The notes under the pieces are model-generated. The model was given only the letters and a program-made list of their open reading frames with translations. It was not told the origin of the DNA and did no database searches. Source: Setophaga petechia (lineage: Eukaryota; Chordata; Aves; Passeriformes; Parulidae). Taken from it: a stretch of 64,000 nt of DNA. Position 1 is the stretch's first letter. Every line of letters starts with the position of its first letter. Location of the stretch: NCBI GenBank assembly GCA_024362935.1, contig JANCRA010000008.1, forward strand, positions 28,762,557-28,826,556, given 5' to 3'. Below are positions 1-11,595 of this stretch, in pieces. Position numbers and translations under genes: made by a program.

Positions 1-3000
1 GGCTCTGGAACTGCAGGAGCCTGTGTAGCAGTACATCATTGGGGCATCGTGCTCGTGAGGCCTGTGCTTTATGTACAGCGCTTGTGCCAGCAGGAAGCTT
101 TGCAAAGGAGCCCAGATCTTCTCAGAGAGAGTTATTTATGTGCCATGTGATTGAACTTAATTTAATGTCTTTTTGGAATCCTAGCAAGTATAGTGGCCAA
201 CATTTCCTCTTTTGTCATTCAGCTGCACTCTGGCATTTTTTTTCTCACACATTGCTGGTGAAAGTAATAAGTTTTTAGGCTCCTTTCCTTTTCAGTTCTT
301 TCCATGTTTCCCATGAGGAGTCTGATCCCAATGTTTGTTGAGCAAATGGAAGATTTTTTTTATTTAAAGTCAAAATGTTTGGGGGAAATTTTCATTTCCA
401 GACAAGGTATCTTTAAATTTAATCATGCCTCAATGAATGAGAAGCTAGCACACAGTGGATACCCAGAAATGGAGACATTGCTTGGTAAAGTATCACCCAA
501 CAACAGAGCAAACAAGACTCTGCAGCTCCCAAAATTGTTGTTATAAGGCAGCTATGTAATTAAATAGGAGTTGATTTGGAATAAATTATTTTTGGGTTCA
601 AATGTGGTGGTTTGAATGTGCATCACACAGCTTCTTCCTCTCAGGATCACAGTTGGATTTGGTACTACCCATCATAAACAGTGCTCTGTGATCACATGTT
701 CGCTTCTCATCTAGAGCAGAGCAGTACTAGCACACTGTCTGATGAAGCACAGATGTTTGTGACCAAGAATCCATGGGATTATAGACTTTTCTCAGGGCTA
801 CAGTTCCCCCTTTTCTGTCTTTAAATGCCTGGAAAGGTGTAGGAATGTAGGTGTTGCAAATCTGTTGGTGCATAATAGTTCTTCAATTATGCCTGGTCCA
901 CAACTGGCAAAGGTAAGGTTTCATTCCCACTGTTCCCTCTCACTCATGAGGACAGAATGCCAGGCAACAATGACTGTGATCCTTCTCTAGGCCATTTACA
1001 GTGTTCTTGCAAACCAGGAGGCAAGTTTGGAAAAGTATAGGCACTACTCAAATGATGCAGCAAGATTAGTAGCTCCAAAAGGATAGCTTGAATTTTATCC
1101 TTTTTCCCAGCCTGTAGATTCTGGGATAGCTATTGAGTGTGATATACGAGACCCATATTATCATTGAAAATAAGCTGCTGGAATATAAATTACCATTTAA
1201 AAAAAATCATTTTTTTACATTACCATTAAAAAAAAAACAGTGACACACCAATTAAAAGACTCAAAATTCTGCTCCATGCTTAATATACAATGGGGGAAAT
1301 TACATGGAATATATGTAAATCTTTTTATGTTTTCTTTATATATAGTATCGTAATCCCTCGAATGAGAATTTGCTGCATTGTTCCATTGCCAAAGTGATGT
1401 CTACAAATGAGGGCTCAGGGAATTGCTGCAGGCTTTCTGATGAACTGAGCCAGCAAGCCACTGTGGACACAAGCCTGAGTTTTTGAATGAAGAAGAGGAT
1501 TTACACATGCAAAGATATTTGTCTTCTTTCCCTTTCAGATTTCCAACAAACAGCTCCTCCTTTCATATACTGGCAATAATTGGAAACAAAATGCAAAACC
1601 TAAATATACTTGTGTGCTCCAAGTCTTCTCCATCATTTTCAGCTATATAATTTTTTTCTGTTAAAAGATGCAACTCTTCTTTACAGTTGTCACTGATGAG
1701 ATAATTAATACAATAACTTGAAATTCATTATTTTAACCATCTTCTAAAACTTCTAAAAATACTTAAATGCTATTTTGCAGACAAATTACTTGTGAAACTA
1801 TCTATCTATCAGGGACACTTTCAGTTAAAAGTTTGTACAAATAAATATATTCTATATGTTATTCTTTTCAAAGAGTGTTTGATCTAATAGCTTCTAAAGA
1901 TAGAATTTTGTTTGATTTCCTTGTTTTTTAATACCTAAAAGAACAGTCTGAAAAAGACGAAAGATGCACTAGTTTGCTTAGCTACTTAGTATTAGAAGAG
2001 TCAGTATTTTGTGAATTACAGATCAAGATTCAGTTTAAAGGATGATTTTTTTTTTTCTACTGATTACCTCCTTTCTTGAAAATACTACGTGGCTTTAAAG
2101 AGCCAAGGAGTTAGAAGAAGTTTAATGTTAAATATATGAATCCTTTTTTCCCTATGGAAAAGGAATAAATTCAGTATATTTACACATTCAAACCCCAACT
2201 ATTTAATGATTTTTGTAGGATATCTTATATACATTAGTGGTATATAGTGACCTGAAATACACATGAAACCAACAAAAGAAGAAAAATAGGACTGTTTTTG
2301 TCCCTGTACTCTATGTCTCTGCATGGCCTTCTCACGTGCTGGGATTTGAAGTATGTGACTCCATGAAACTTTTCACCCCTTATCTTTCCTTGCGCATTTG
2401 AATAGTACATATTTAGATACTCTGATATTGGTGCAGAGGAGGAAACTTTCCCGAATACATTTTTATAATCATTTGTATATATAAGGCCATGGTATCTACA
2501 GATTTAGGGAAATTAATATTAAATGTTAAGGCAAAGCAGCTAGCAATAGCTAGGGAGCTTTCAAGGTCATGCCTGCAAAAATAATTTCTTGTACACTAAA
2601 AGAAGCATTCAGTCATTTCTGAAAGAGCAAAAGGTAGAACATCCATTGCAGTTTTTCATCACTTTCATGGGTTTTCTTTTGAAAATAAGTGCTACACTCT
2701 AGACTACTTCCAGTCAATCAGAATGCAGAATGCTTTTTCAGAAATTCGTATTTTACTCTACAAGAAAGCCTTATTCCCTCAGAAATCATTTGTGAACAGC
2801 AGTTGAGTTTTGCTAGTCCACTGTCTGAGGTGAATCCAAGATCAGTTATGGTTTGAACATAATTGTGAAGTGTACAAATAGCTGTTTTTAAAGGCAGTAC
2901 TCTCACTTTAGTTTAAATTCAAGGTTTTATAAATGAGGTGGTATAGCAAGAAATGTTTGTAGTTAAAACTCTGCAATGGAAAATATCCCCCAAGTCAGAA

Positions 3001-3008
3001 GGCAGGAC
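1..3008. other. Unique non-coding DNA, no gene seen
   Basis: AT-rich unique sequence. Short open frames at 39-278 and 304-546 on the plus strand have no recognisable domain and biased composition, and I regard them as chance. A-runs at 1200-1240 sit in a loose near-duplicate of a short 'ttaccatt(t)aaaaaaa' phrase. I recognise no interspersed repeat, RNA gene or promoter-like CpG cluster. Confidence 0.6.
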
Positions 3009-3235
3009 CCACTCGATCAAGTTTATAATTAAGCAATAATCTCAAGAAACGCAGTCATTACCAGCCTTTAATGACTACTTTGTTGGTTAACAGCTCAATG
3101 TGAAGTTGAGGATTGTTAACACTCTATCAAACTTCTTGTTAAGTGTGCTAAGTTTTTATTTAAACACACTTGGATCGCAGCTGGAAAGCTGTGGGGGAAT
3201 CGGACATTCCCGAGTGGCTAATGACCAGTTTTTTT
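3009..3235. promoter_or_regulatory. Candidate conserved non-coding element (CpG-retaining)
   Basis: Unique, non-repetitive sequence that keeps five CpG dinucleotides (for example actCGatc near 3012, gatCGcagc near 3173, aatCGgacattccCGag at 3198-3213). Most of the surrounding DNA has almost none. It also holds AT-rich homeodomain-type cores such as aagtttataattaagc. In bird genomes, CpG retention outside repeats often marks sequence under constraint, so this is a candidate enhancer. That is an inference from composition only. No gene or repeat family explains the stretch. Confidence 0.25.
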
Positions 3236-3844
3236 CCATCACTCAGAACACAGGCCACATTCCTTTATGTTTATATAATAGCTGTTAACTACAGATGGCT
3301 GGTGCCACCCGACTTTGGTACTTTGTGTGACCTTAGTCATCTACTGTATCTGCAACCAGTTGATACTCTTTTGCTGCTTTTTGTGGAATAACAGAATTTT
3401 TCTTTGAGCCTTTTGGAGAATCCACCCAAGAAGACATAATAATTGCCACAGAAATCAACAGTAACAAAAACCCAGAAAGTTTCTTTCCAAATGCTATGAT
3501 AGCCTCTGCTGAATCAGATTTATTCTGGCTGGCCAGAAAAGGAACCATTTTGCATATTTGGTGAGGTGACTGGAAATTAACCTTACAGAGTCTACTGAAG
3601 TAATTCAGCCTAGGAACATCAGCTGGAAAGCAAAGTCATACCTCTGAGTTAATGGCAATTCTTCTTCAGAACAACCTGTGATGAGCGGCCATTTTCCTTT
3701 GTTTCCTGCACTAGCAAAGACGCTGATGGTTTATGGTTTATGATACCTTTTTGATCAGGTGTCAGCATTTACACTGTAGGTGAAGAGCCCTTAAATTAGC
3801 ACCATGGGTCAGCCTTGCTGAAAAGCAGCAAGGATAGAGGGTGG
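3236..3844. other. Unique non-coding DNA with a small perfect hairpin
   Basis: No gene is seen. Overlapping open frames at 3100-3391 plus and 3333-3548 minus are short and unrecognised. A perfect 8-bp inverted repeat with a 5-nt loop (CCTTGCTG / CAGCAAGG) lies at 3813-3833. It is too short for a microRNA precursor. Confidence 0.5.
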
Positions 3845-4260
3845 CTGAAGTGATGTCATACACGGGTTTGTTGACTTTGCTGAAATACCCACAACAGTCG
3901 TGGAGTCAGACAAATTCCGCCTAATCAACCCGATAACTTATTATCAAAAGGATCCATTTCTTTGTCACGTCTGTCAGGGTAATCCGGAATTCATTATCAT
4001 ATTAATGTCCTGACTGGGCTCCTCTGGACCTCTGAGTTTTGTTTGTTGAAGAGCTTCCTGGGGCGTTTGGAGAAACAAAGCGCACTCTCTGGAACATGAG
4101 GCATTCAGAGCCGCGTACAGATGGGCCCGGGCTCTTTGTTCCTCTCTGCCTGGGAGGCTGTTATGGGAAGCAGCCAACCTGCAGTCTGTCACAGTGAACA
4201 TTGTCAAGTCATTGTGTACTTTTAATTGTTACTATGTACATGGAATCTGAAAGGTCGCTC
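3845..4260. promoter_or_regulatory. Candidate conserved non-coding element, highest CpG density among unique stretches
   Basis: About 415 bp of unique sequence with roughly a dozen CpGs, including clusters at 4110-4130 (gcCGCGtac, gcCCGGgc) and 4060-4085. Local GC is clearly above the neighbours. It contains a near-palindromic tccggaa (ETS-like core GGAA) near 3983 and a TAAT-bearing stretch, ttcattatcatattaatg, at 3989-4007. The 77-aa minus-strand open frame inside it has no recognisable domain. I judge this the most regulatory-looking block in the first 10 kb. An unrecognised young insertion or a non-coding exon are alternatives. Confidence 0.3.
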
Positions 4261-4489
4261 TGGATATATAGTACAAGTGCACAGAGCCCTTTGCCAGACC
4301 AAACAGCTGTCCTGTGGTGTTCCCATATTCAGCTCCAGTCACCTTTCCCTCATTGAAGGATTCTTCTGACAGAGCAATTAAAACATACGATTTATTACTA
4401 AACAGTCAATAAGGAAATCTTAGAAGTGCACTCTTTCACCACTTCACTGTTTCCCATGTGGCTGTCTTAACAGGTCCTTTTATATTTAA

Positions 4490-4600
4490 GCAATTATTTC
4501 TGCCCCAATGATATTACAGACCCGGCAAGATTAATTAAAGAGCCGACAGCAAATTACAATAACAACCTCAAAATACAATCAGAGAGGTCAAACTGTATAC
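4490..4600. promoter_or_regulatory. Candidate conserved non-coding element (TTAATTAA-containing)
   Basis: A short unique block containing the homeodomain-type palindrome TTAATTAA (within gattaattaaagag, about 4530-4543), two CpGs (ccCGgc, gcCGac) and an uninterrupted run of mixed-composition sequence. Together with 3009-3235 and 3845-4260 it forms a cluster of candidates within 1.6 kb. The assignment rests on motif content only. Confidence 0.2.
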
Positions 4601-5583
4601 CAAATTCTGTTCTTAGACACTCCTAGATAAAATAAAACTCCCTAAGTTTGGTTGGCCCACAAGAGATGAACTACATTCTTTTCTTTATTGAAGATACGTG
4701 AATATTTCTTTAGAAGACTTTGTGTAGCTTCTCATTTTTATCTGCAGCATAAAAGATTCAGTCTTAAAGGAAAACGTAATTGTATATGGTGTGAATAATC
4801 CTTGGCTGTAGAAGCACTACTCACCAGGGAGTCTACAAGCCGTGTTAAGTCTAGATATGCTAATATTTGTTTTCCCATCATGCACCTCAGCTTTTGTTTA
4901 GAAAAATATGATTGCTTGCTAAGTACAGCTGAACAATAATAAAGTGGTGTTTCTAAATTTTTGTCAAGTAAATTAGTTTTATCAATATTTTTATGTATGT
5001 AAATACAATAATTAATAAATAATTTAAAATTATTTAAAATTATTAGGTTCAAGATACAAATGCACAGAGATTTCAAGTTCCTGCCCACTCGGCTGACCGC
5101 AGATGTGCTAAATATGAAAAAAACATGCAAAATGTATTGTGAAGAACATGGTCATTCTCATGCAACTTTGCTGTATTAAAACTTGGCAATGAATTATTTC
5201 CATGCTGCATATATGGTAAAAATCAATAAATATGTATATAAATCCATATTTATACAGGTCACTATGTGGGGAAAATACTATATTTAAGCTTTTTAAAATA
5301 AAATTTAACATACAAAGCTGATGTCCATAATAAACATGGATAAACTGTAATCCACATCCTAAAGATTTAGATACAGAGCTTTTCATGATTAACAGTACAA
5401 TGTGTAATCCTGAGGGCCCTGCACTTCTGAAAATGTACATCTATTTGTATGCAGAACCAGGTATTCTTTAATATGGTACTGTTTTCCAATTATTTGGTGG
5501 GGGTGGGCCCCTTTTCTCTTTACTTTCCCTATTTTTTTCTTGTGATTTTTTCTGTTTGTTTTCTCTATTTCTTTTTCTTCCTG
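4601..5583. other. AT-rich non-coding DNA, no gene seen
   Basis: Strongly AT-rich, with self-complementary runs at 4995-5045. The two long minus-strand open frames (4738-5130 and 5108-5440) are made of residues expected from AT-rich codons and show no domain. I treat them as chance. Confidence 0.55.
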
Positions 5584-5662
5584 AATCAAAGAATGGATGA
5601 GGTTGGAAGGGTTGTCTGGTCCAGCCTCCCTGCTCAAGCAAGATCGATCCAGACTGCATTGC
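5584..5662 (-). mobile_element. CR1 LINE 3'-end fragment
   Basis: The plus strand reads as the complement of a CR1 3' end: agaatggatgaggttggaag, then tctggtccagcctccctgct and 'caagcaagatcgatccag'. In CR1 this is the 'trouble-with-3'-UTR' segment just inside the ATTCTATG tail. The element therefore points leftwards. It is 5'-truncated to about 80 bp, as most CR1 copies are. The right boundary before the T-run at 5697-5710 is uncertain. Confidence 0.65.
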
Positions 5663-7129
5663 ATAGAAGTATCCTTACCCTTATGTGTACTTCATCTTTT
5701 TTTTTTTTTCTTGTCTTGACTGAAGAACAAAAAAAAGTCAGGTTTAGCATGGTAACAATGTATGATAATGAAAATAACCTTCAGAATTTTCCAATACCCA
5801 TTTCAGAAATCCATTTATGACAATGAGATACATTTTTATGATACTATTGTTGTCATTTTTGTTATTAGTCTTATTGTTATTCTTCAGTGCTTCCTAATGA
5901 TCTTGTTTATAGAAGTGAAAACAGTGAGACTTATACAATTAAATTTGAGAAATTTATTATGATGAAAACCTTTCCAGCTAACATTACTAACATCCATTTA
6001 GCTAACTGCATTTCTCAGTAACTCTTTGTTCTTTGTTTACATGAATAGTTATATATATTTATTGTCCGTTTAAGTAATAGTTAAGTATCAGCTTCCTTAA
6101 TCTCTTACATCTCTTGGATTAAGATAACTAGTAGATCACCTCAACTTGCAAATTCTTATCATTGCCCTGGAAAACCCTTGCTTTTCTGACACTGCATTTA
6201 AACCAATTTTTCTGTTACTCAGATCACAGTGGATAATTTAATAGTATCACAGAAGAAGAATTAAAAACACCTGTAGAAACTCCAGTACTAATTTCTACAA
6301 TGATTACCTCTCAAACTGAAGTTTAGACATTAGTTTATAGCAATTCTTACTCCAGTTTCACTAAAGACTTCTTCTGAATAAAAGTATACTATTCCTCAAA
6401 CTGAGATAGTGTCTGATTCCAACGAAATTACTAGGTGACCATAAATAAACCTATTGTGAGCTCTAGTTTAGGAGTCCTCGGTGCTGATCAAGGAATCTTG
6501 GAAGGCACAGAAGTACAGAAAGTACAAGGCAAAGCAGGGCAAGACAGAACCCTATGGAATGGCTGAAAGAGTGGGTTTTAGTAATGCATTTTTACTCAAA
6601 ACACTTTTTATAGAATTTCACCTCAGAGTATTTGCTTAACGTTTTGCTTTTTCACAAAAGAGAAACAGAGAGAATATTGGAGAAAGCAAACACAGATATC
6701 ATGAGAAATTTTTCTATATTGTGACCTGGTTTATTTCACTTTACCTATCCCTTGGAAAACTCCATGGAGTGAAAACTCAGTGAGTAAATCCATGCTGAAG
6801 TTGATGAACCCAGGGCTCAGTCCATAGGAGACCAATACGCAGTGGAAATAAGAAATTTGTCTTCTGCAAAAAGTTCCTCATAGACTTAAAATGAGATTTG
6901 TCAATTTTTTTGTCATTATTTGTGTCAGTCTAAACCATTTCAAATAACCCATTTTGTATCAGAGGCTTGACAAAACCAATAATAAGCACTTACAACATCT
7001 AGGATTATACCAAATACAAAAATGCCTTGCTTATAGCATACCATAGCCTTAAGTTCCCACTGGGACTGCTCTGGTCTCAACAGTTCATAACTCTGGTGTT
7101 CTTCAATGTTTTTTCTGTGAGGCTTTTTA
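5663..7129. other. Unique AT-rich DNA, no gene seen
   Basis: A T-rich tract at 5697-5710 is followed by ordinary AT-rich unique sequence. The plus-strand open frame 5449-5820 is dominated by Phe and Tyr from T-rich codons and straddles a CR1 scrap, so it is not a gene. I recognise no repeat family in 5720-7129. Confidence 0.55.
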
Positions 7130-7580
7130 AATTTAAATAACTCTGCAAATACTATGAGACAGGTACCAGGAGGTCAGCAGTGGCACTGCTGATGTGCTGT
7201 GCTGATTCCTGACAAGATGTGGGTACAGAAGAGGGATCCTGGGGTGTGCTACAGACAACAGGCTGGTCTGTGTGACCACGGGCTGTGTCTCAGGTGTCCT
7301 CTGCTGCTCTCTTCTGCCTGGCCCAGGAGAAACTGGTGTTCACCCAGCCCTCCTTGGAGCCAGTCTGGGGGCCAGACAAGATGCCAAGTAGAAGGAATGG
7401 AATATTTTTCTGTCAGTTTACTCCACTGAGCCATCCCTCCGGGGAGTTGGAAGCGTACCACTGCCAGGACATGAGAGTAGGCAATCACACACAGCCAGGG
7501 CCAGGAGGAAAGGCAGGGAAGAGGGAAGATTGCTCTGTCTGGTGGCAGTTAGCTGTCAGATCAGATTAGCTGTATCATAA
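7130..7580. other. GC-richer patch of unknown nature
   Basis: A visibly GC-richer stretch with several overlapping open frames on both strands (7199-7429 and 7285-7569 plus, 7249-7488 minus). Such overlap is expected when stop codons are depleted by GC content. None of the translations has a recognisable domain, and there are few CpGs. It could be an unrecognised old repeat or the edge of a diverged retroelement. I cannot assign it. Confidence 0.3.
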
Positions 7581-7892
7581 AACAGTGTATTATGGCACAG
7601 CTCCAACATAAACCAAGGCTGCAGCACTTGAGTGGGATGAGGAGGCTTATTTGTGTGCTCCCGCATTCGAGACATGATTCCACTGTGCAGTGGATTAGTG
7701 AGCTGATCTATGTAAAAAGAAATATAAAGAAAATGGGAAAAAAAACTCCAACAAAACAACACAAAACCCAACCACACATACAAAAAGGATTATTATTTTG
7801 AACACTTAGGGGTTTTGATCTTGTTTCTAGCACTTTGTGCTGTATCATTGTGCCACCAGGGAAGAGAAAATGGAAATATGGTTGTCTTCAAC

Positions 7893-8056
7893 CAGTGCTG
7901 GTGCCTGAAATCCATTGCTGCAAAAATAAAGTCCAAGTACATTGGACTTTTTGCCCTAATAACCAAACAGCAGTTTGATTTCAGTGCTGATGCCTGAAAT
8001 CCATTGCTGCAAAAATAAAGTCCAAGTACATTTGCCCTAATAACCAAACAGCAGTT
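7893..8056. repeat. Local direct duplication, about 80-bp unit
   Basis: Two near-identical copies, at 7893-7974 and 7982-8056. Both begin cagtgctg(g/a)tgcctgaaat and end aaccaaacagcagtt. They differ by one substitution near the start and by an 8-bp segment (ggactttt region) present only in the first copy. That segment makes a small inverted repeat, gtccaagtacattggac, at 7931-7947. The high identity implies a recent duplication or slippage event. Confidence 0.9.
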
Positions 8057-8337
8057 AAGTTCCCTGATTTGGAGTGTCAATCTTGCAACTGTGAATTTAT
8101 TTCTATGGTGATTATTACCTCTATGAATAGTTCAGTTCATCTAGAATTAAACTACAATTGAAAAGCAATTCATAAAATATACGGATATTTTAAAATTGAA
8201 AATCTCTTCTAAAACTATTTCAGTTGATGACAAACTATTTGTATGAACAGTGATGGATGCTGATAGAATTTCCTTTATTTGACAAATAAATGATAGTTAT
8301 CTGTACAGATATGCTATAATTCTATGGCACAGATGTC

Positions 8338-8505
8338 ATTCTATAATTTATAATAAATTATATAATGTGAAAGATAAAATTATGAGTTAAATAAAAATTC
8401 TATAATTTATAATAAATCATATAATGTGAAAGACAAAATTATGAGTTAACTAAAATCATTCAGTTAAAGATTAACTAAAATCATTCAGTTAAAGATCAAC
8501 TATAC
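8338..8505. repeat. Compound tandem repeat: 59 bp x2 followed by 25 bp x2
   Basis: A 59-bp unit beginning attctataatttataataaa is repeated at 8338-8396 and 8397-8455 with only a few differences (for example ttatat versus catat, gataaa versus gacaaa). It is followed directly by a 25-bp unit, tcattcagttaaagat..., at 8456-8480 and 8481-8505. The end of the second 59-mer (gttaactaaaa) resembles the end of the 25-mer, which suggests the short array grew by slippage from the edge of the long one. There is no coding potential. Confidence 0.92.
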
Positions 8506-10319
8506 TTGATGCAAAAAAAAATCCAAGGCCAAAATATTATATAGAAATGGACCAATCAAATTATTTAAAACAAGTTATATTAACATATGTGTTGTGTTGT
8601 GAACAAATATGAAAGATTCTGATATTCAAACCAGTTTCAGTTGAATATCATTGAATCCTATTACTTCACAAATATTTCTTGCTAGGATCGGGGAGTTAAA
8701 ATGTATCATTGTGACCCCTTTCCAGCAGATATTTTAAGCTATTGTATAATATAAAATATTGCACCATCCTGAAAGTATAAATAAATAAACAAGATTTGTT
8801 ATGCTAGTCACAATACTAATGCATAATAGTCCCCACTTTTCAATTTCCTGATTATTACTTTTCCAATTTATCTAATCTTTAAATCAAAGGCGAATTCTTT
8901 GCTGAGCATCCACCCTCTCATATTTTATTTAACTTCATCCTTGTTTCTGGTTTGTGTCTGCCAGCTAGTGCAGTTTCATTTCACTTCAATCCGTTTTCTG
9001 TCTGAAAAAAAAAAAAGAAAGAAAAAGTAGATAGATATAAAGACACAGAGAGAAAGGTTGAAGAGAAAAAAAAAAGAGAAAGAGAGATGAAAAACTTGCA
9101 GTGGACAAAATATATCAATTAAAAATTAGGTTAAAAATAGTCTTTCATGTGTACTGCATGTCCCTGAGCTAGATTAACATTGTTGTGAACATGTTGCACT
9201 AGTCAGTTCATTGCCTGAGGAAAGTTTGCAGGCAAAATTCATCTGCACAGCTAGCACACTTGAAAGACTCAGGCACAGGGCTGTGTTCGTGGTCTGGCAA
9301 CAACAAAACACCTGCTTGAAGTAGAGACAGAATAGCAAGCTGGATGGAGTTCAAAAAAATCAAATGATAATCACACCCTGATTAACAGAAAAGTGAATTA
9401 CTGTAGTCCTTTGTCAATAGCTGGCCTATTTGCATACTACCTTGCAATGCCCAGCAGGTTAGAACTTCTTAGTTACACATGGTCAAACATTAAAAACGGA
9501 AGGAAAAAACTTTATGCCTGTGTATCTCAGACACATTGCATGCATATTGTGTGTGTTACATCTTCTTAATGCTATCTAGTCTGATGTTGGCAAGTGCACA
9601 GAAAATTCCACCCACTGTCTTTCCTCCTTTTCCCATTTTCCCACCTACCAAATATACCAGGCAAACAAGAAAAGCAGCCTATAATTTTGTTTGGCACAAG
9701 TTTTTTAGTACATGTGACAGCAAACAACTGTATATTAAACCCATTTGTTTCAGCAGATGAAAGTGAGTAATTTTTGATTCAGTCCATTAGAGCTGCTCTT
9801 GGCTATGTGAGCTTTTGGAGGTTTATCAGCAAAAAAAACCCTGTAACAAACTACAATGCCAGAACATAAAACATGGAATGCACTACCTTAATTTCATACT
9901 GGATGCCTTTTGTTTCATAATTGAGTTTTCTGTGCATACCCTGGGTTTTATTTTAGATTAGTTTCAAAACTGAATGTTGTCATGATAAAATGAGCACTTC
10001 TGTATTCATATCTTTACATTGCTAATAAGGTAGTGAGACATGTCAAAATGGAAATAGAAAACATAATAAAACCAAATTAATACTGTTGTTTGATGTTTTT
10101 TTTTTCCTTTATATTATAAATTTAGTCTTGCTTCATAGGTATTTATAGAAAAATGTCCTCTTTTGCTGCAGCATAAGGAAAGTCCTGCTAGACCCATCTT
10201 TCGTTTATTCAAAGAATAGGCAAAGCACAGATTGCCACTTTCCCTGGCAGTGTCTCTCCTTAGGAGGAAAGAGTATGAGAGGGAGACCTCATGGGATCAT
10301 TTCCCTACTGTAGTTGAGA
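8506..10319. other. Unique non-coding DNA with a purine-rich tract
   Basis: A purine-rich run (A/G with few breaks) occupies about 9005-9095. The rest is AT-rich unique sequence. The 74-aa open frame at 9536-9760 has no recognisable domain. No gene is seen. Confidence 0.55.
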
Positions 10320-11595
10320 TATCAAATATGTCATGGCAAATATGTCACTTGTCTAGCTTGTTCTTAAGAATGTTCAAAGCTTAAGACTCTAGCCACTAGT
10401 TTTGAAAAACCCTACCAACATCTCAGTTATTCCAATTTAGATGAAAGAATGTTTTCCATTACACTTATGTTGCTTATCTTGTCAAGGAAAAGAGATTAAT
10501 CAGTTTATAATTCAACAATCTTCCATTTATTAGAAAATTAGAGAATTGTCTCTACTTTCTTCTGCAGCTTGATGGAATCTAGGAACTTCAGTCTCTCTTA
10601 TTAATAATGCTTCCCAAGTCTCTAAATTCAATATTAGTTTTCTGCATATGACCTCGAGCTGGTCCTCTCAGGGCTTAAAAGTGACACAGCAGAAGGATGA
10701 TTTAATGTGACTTACAGGTCTCCTCTTCACTTTTCTTGTTTAGCAAGAATCCTGAATTTAGACTAATGTTTGTTTTGTGACACCAAATTTGTTTCTGAAA
10801 AAGTTTCGTATGACCAGTTTTCTGCCCATATTGGTTTTACAGTGGATAACTATCTCCCATGTCCGATTAATATGAATCTATTCTCTCTTTTTCATGGACA
10901 GTTTTTGCAGTGTTTTGTGACAATTTTACATTGTCTTCCTAAAGAAGGAAGATGTTCTCTAAAGATTTAGTGGTTGTGATGCTCCCCACGCACTTAACAA
11001 GCATTCCATCATCTATGTCACAAAAGGAAATCTTGAACAGGACAGCAACAGATGATATGTTTGATTTTACCAGTGAATCATAATATTTTCTATCTTTGCT
11101 GATACTGTAGCATTTTTTTGAAAACATGTCTTTCTAAATAGCTTAGGAAAATGCCATGTGCACAATGTTAAAAGGTTTCTGTTTTAAAAATATATCTACT
11201 GCTTCTGCTTTGTCCACAGGGCCTACTACTCTATAATAGAACTAATTTGCTATTGACAAATCCATGCTGGCTGACAGTTTTCCATTACCTTCCAGGTTAC
11301 AAATATTTTGTTGGATGGTTTATTTGGTCCAGTAGTTTTCTGAGCACTGGCATTAAACTGGCCAATCTGTAATTCTCTTGTTCCTCCTTTTAGAATTCCT
11401 ATCCCATTTTAAAGATGAGCAGTCCACCTGCACTCTTCCAGCCTTCAGTATCATTTCCACCCTTTGTGTTCTCAGAAATCATTGCTAACAGCTGTTGAAT
11501 CACTTTAGTGCTTTCAGTAATTTAGGATGAGGTACATGGTCCTCACATGTTAAAGTATCTTCTAAACTTAAATGACAAGTGTTCCTTGAGAACAT
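10320..11595 (-). mobile_element. Old, decayed CR1-type LINE with reverse-transcriptase remnants
   Basis: The complementary strand keeps a series of segments I recognise from CR1-family ORF2, in the right order. 11249-11272 read backwards encodes Ser-Gln-His-Gly-Phe-Val-Asn-Ser, matching the SQHGF motif of the RT fingers/palm region. 11140-11220 corresponds to the 'AFD-VPH' region. 11330-11600 matches the stretch upstream. On the left, 10330-10680 resembles the antisense 3' UTR (for example ttgtctagcttgttcttaag at 10350). Frame is broken throughout and divergence is much higher than in the other CR1 copies, which suggests an ancient insertion. The element points leftwards and both ends are approximate. 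Confidence 0.6.

Noticed and set aside
3813..3833. 8-bp perfect hairpin as a microRNA precursor
   Set aside because: The stem is far too short and no extended pairing surrounds it.
5449..5820. 123-aa plus-strand open frame
   Set aside because: Phe/Tyr-rich from T-runs, and it crosses an antisense CR1 fragment.
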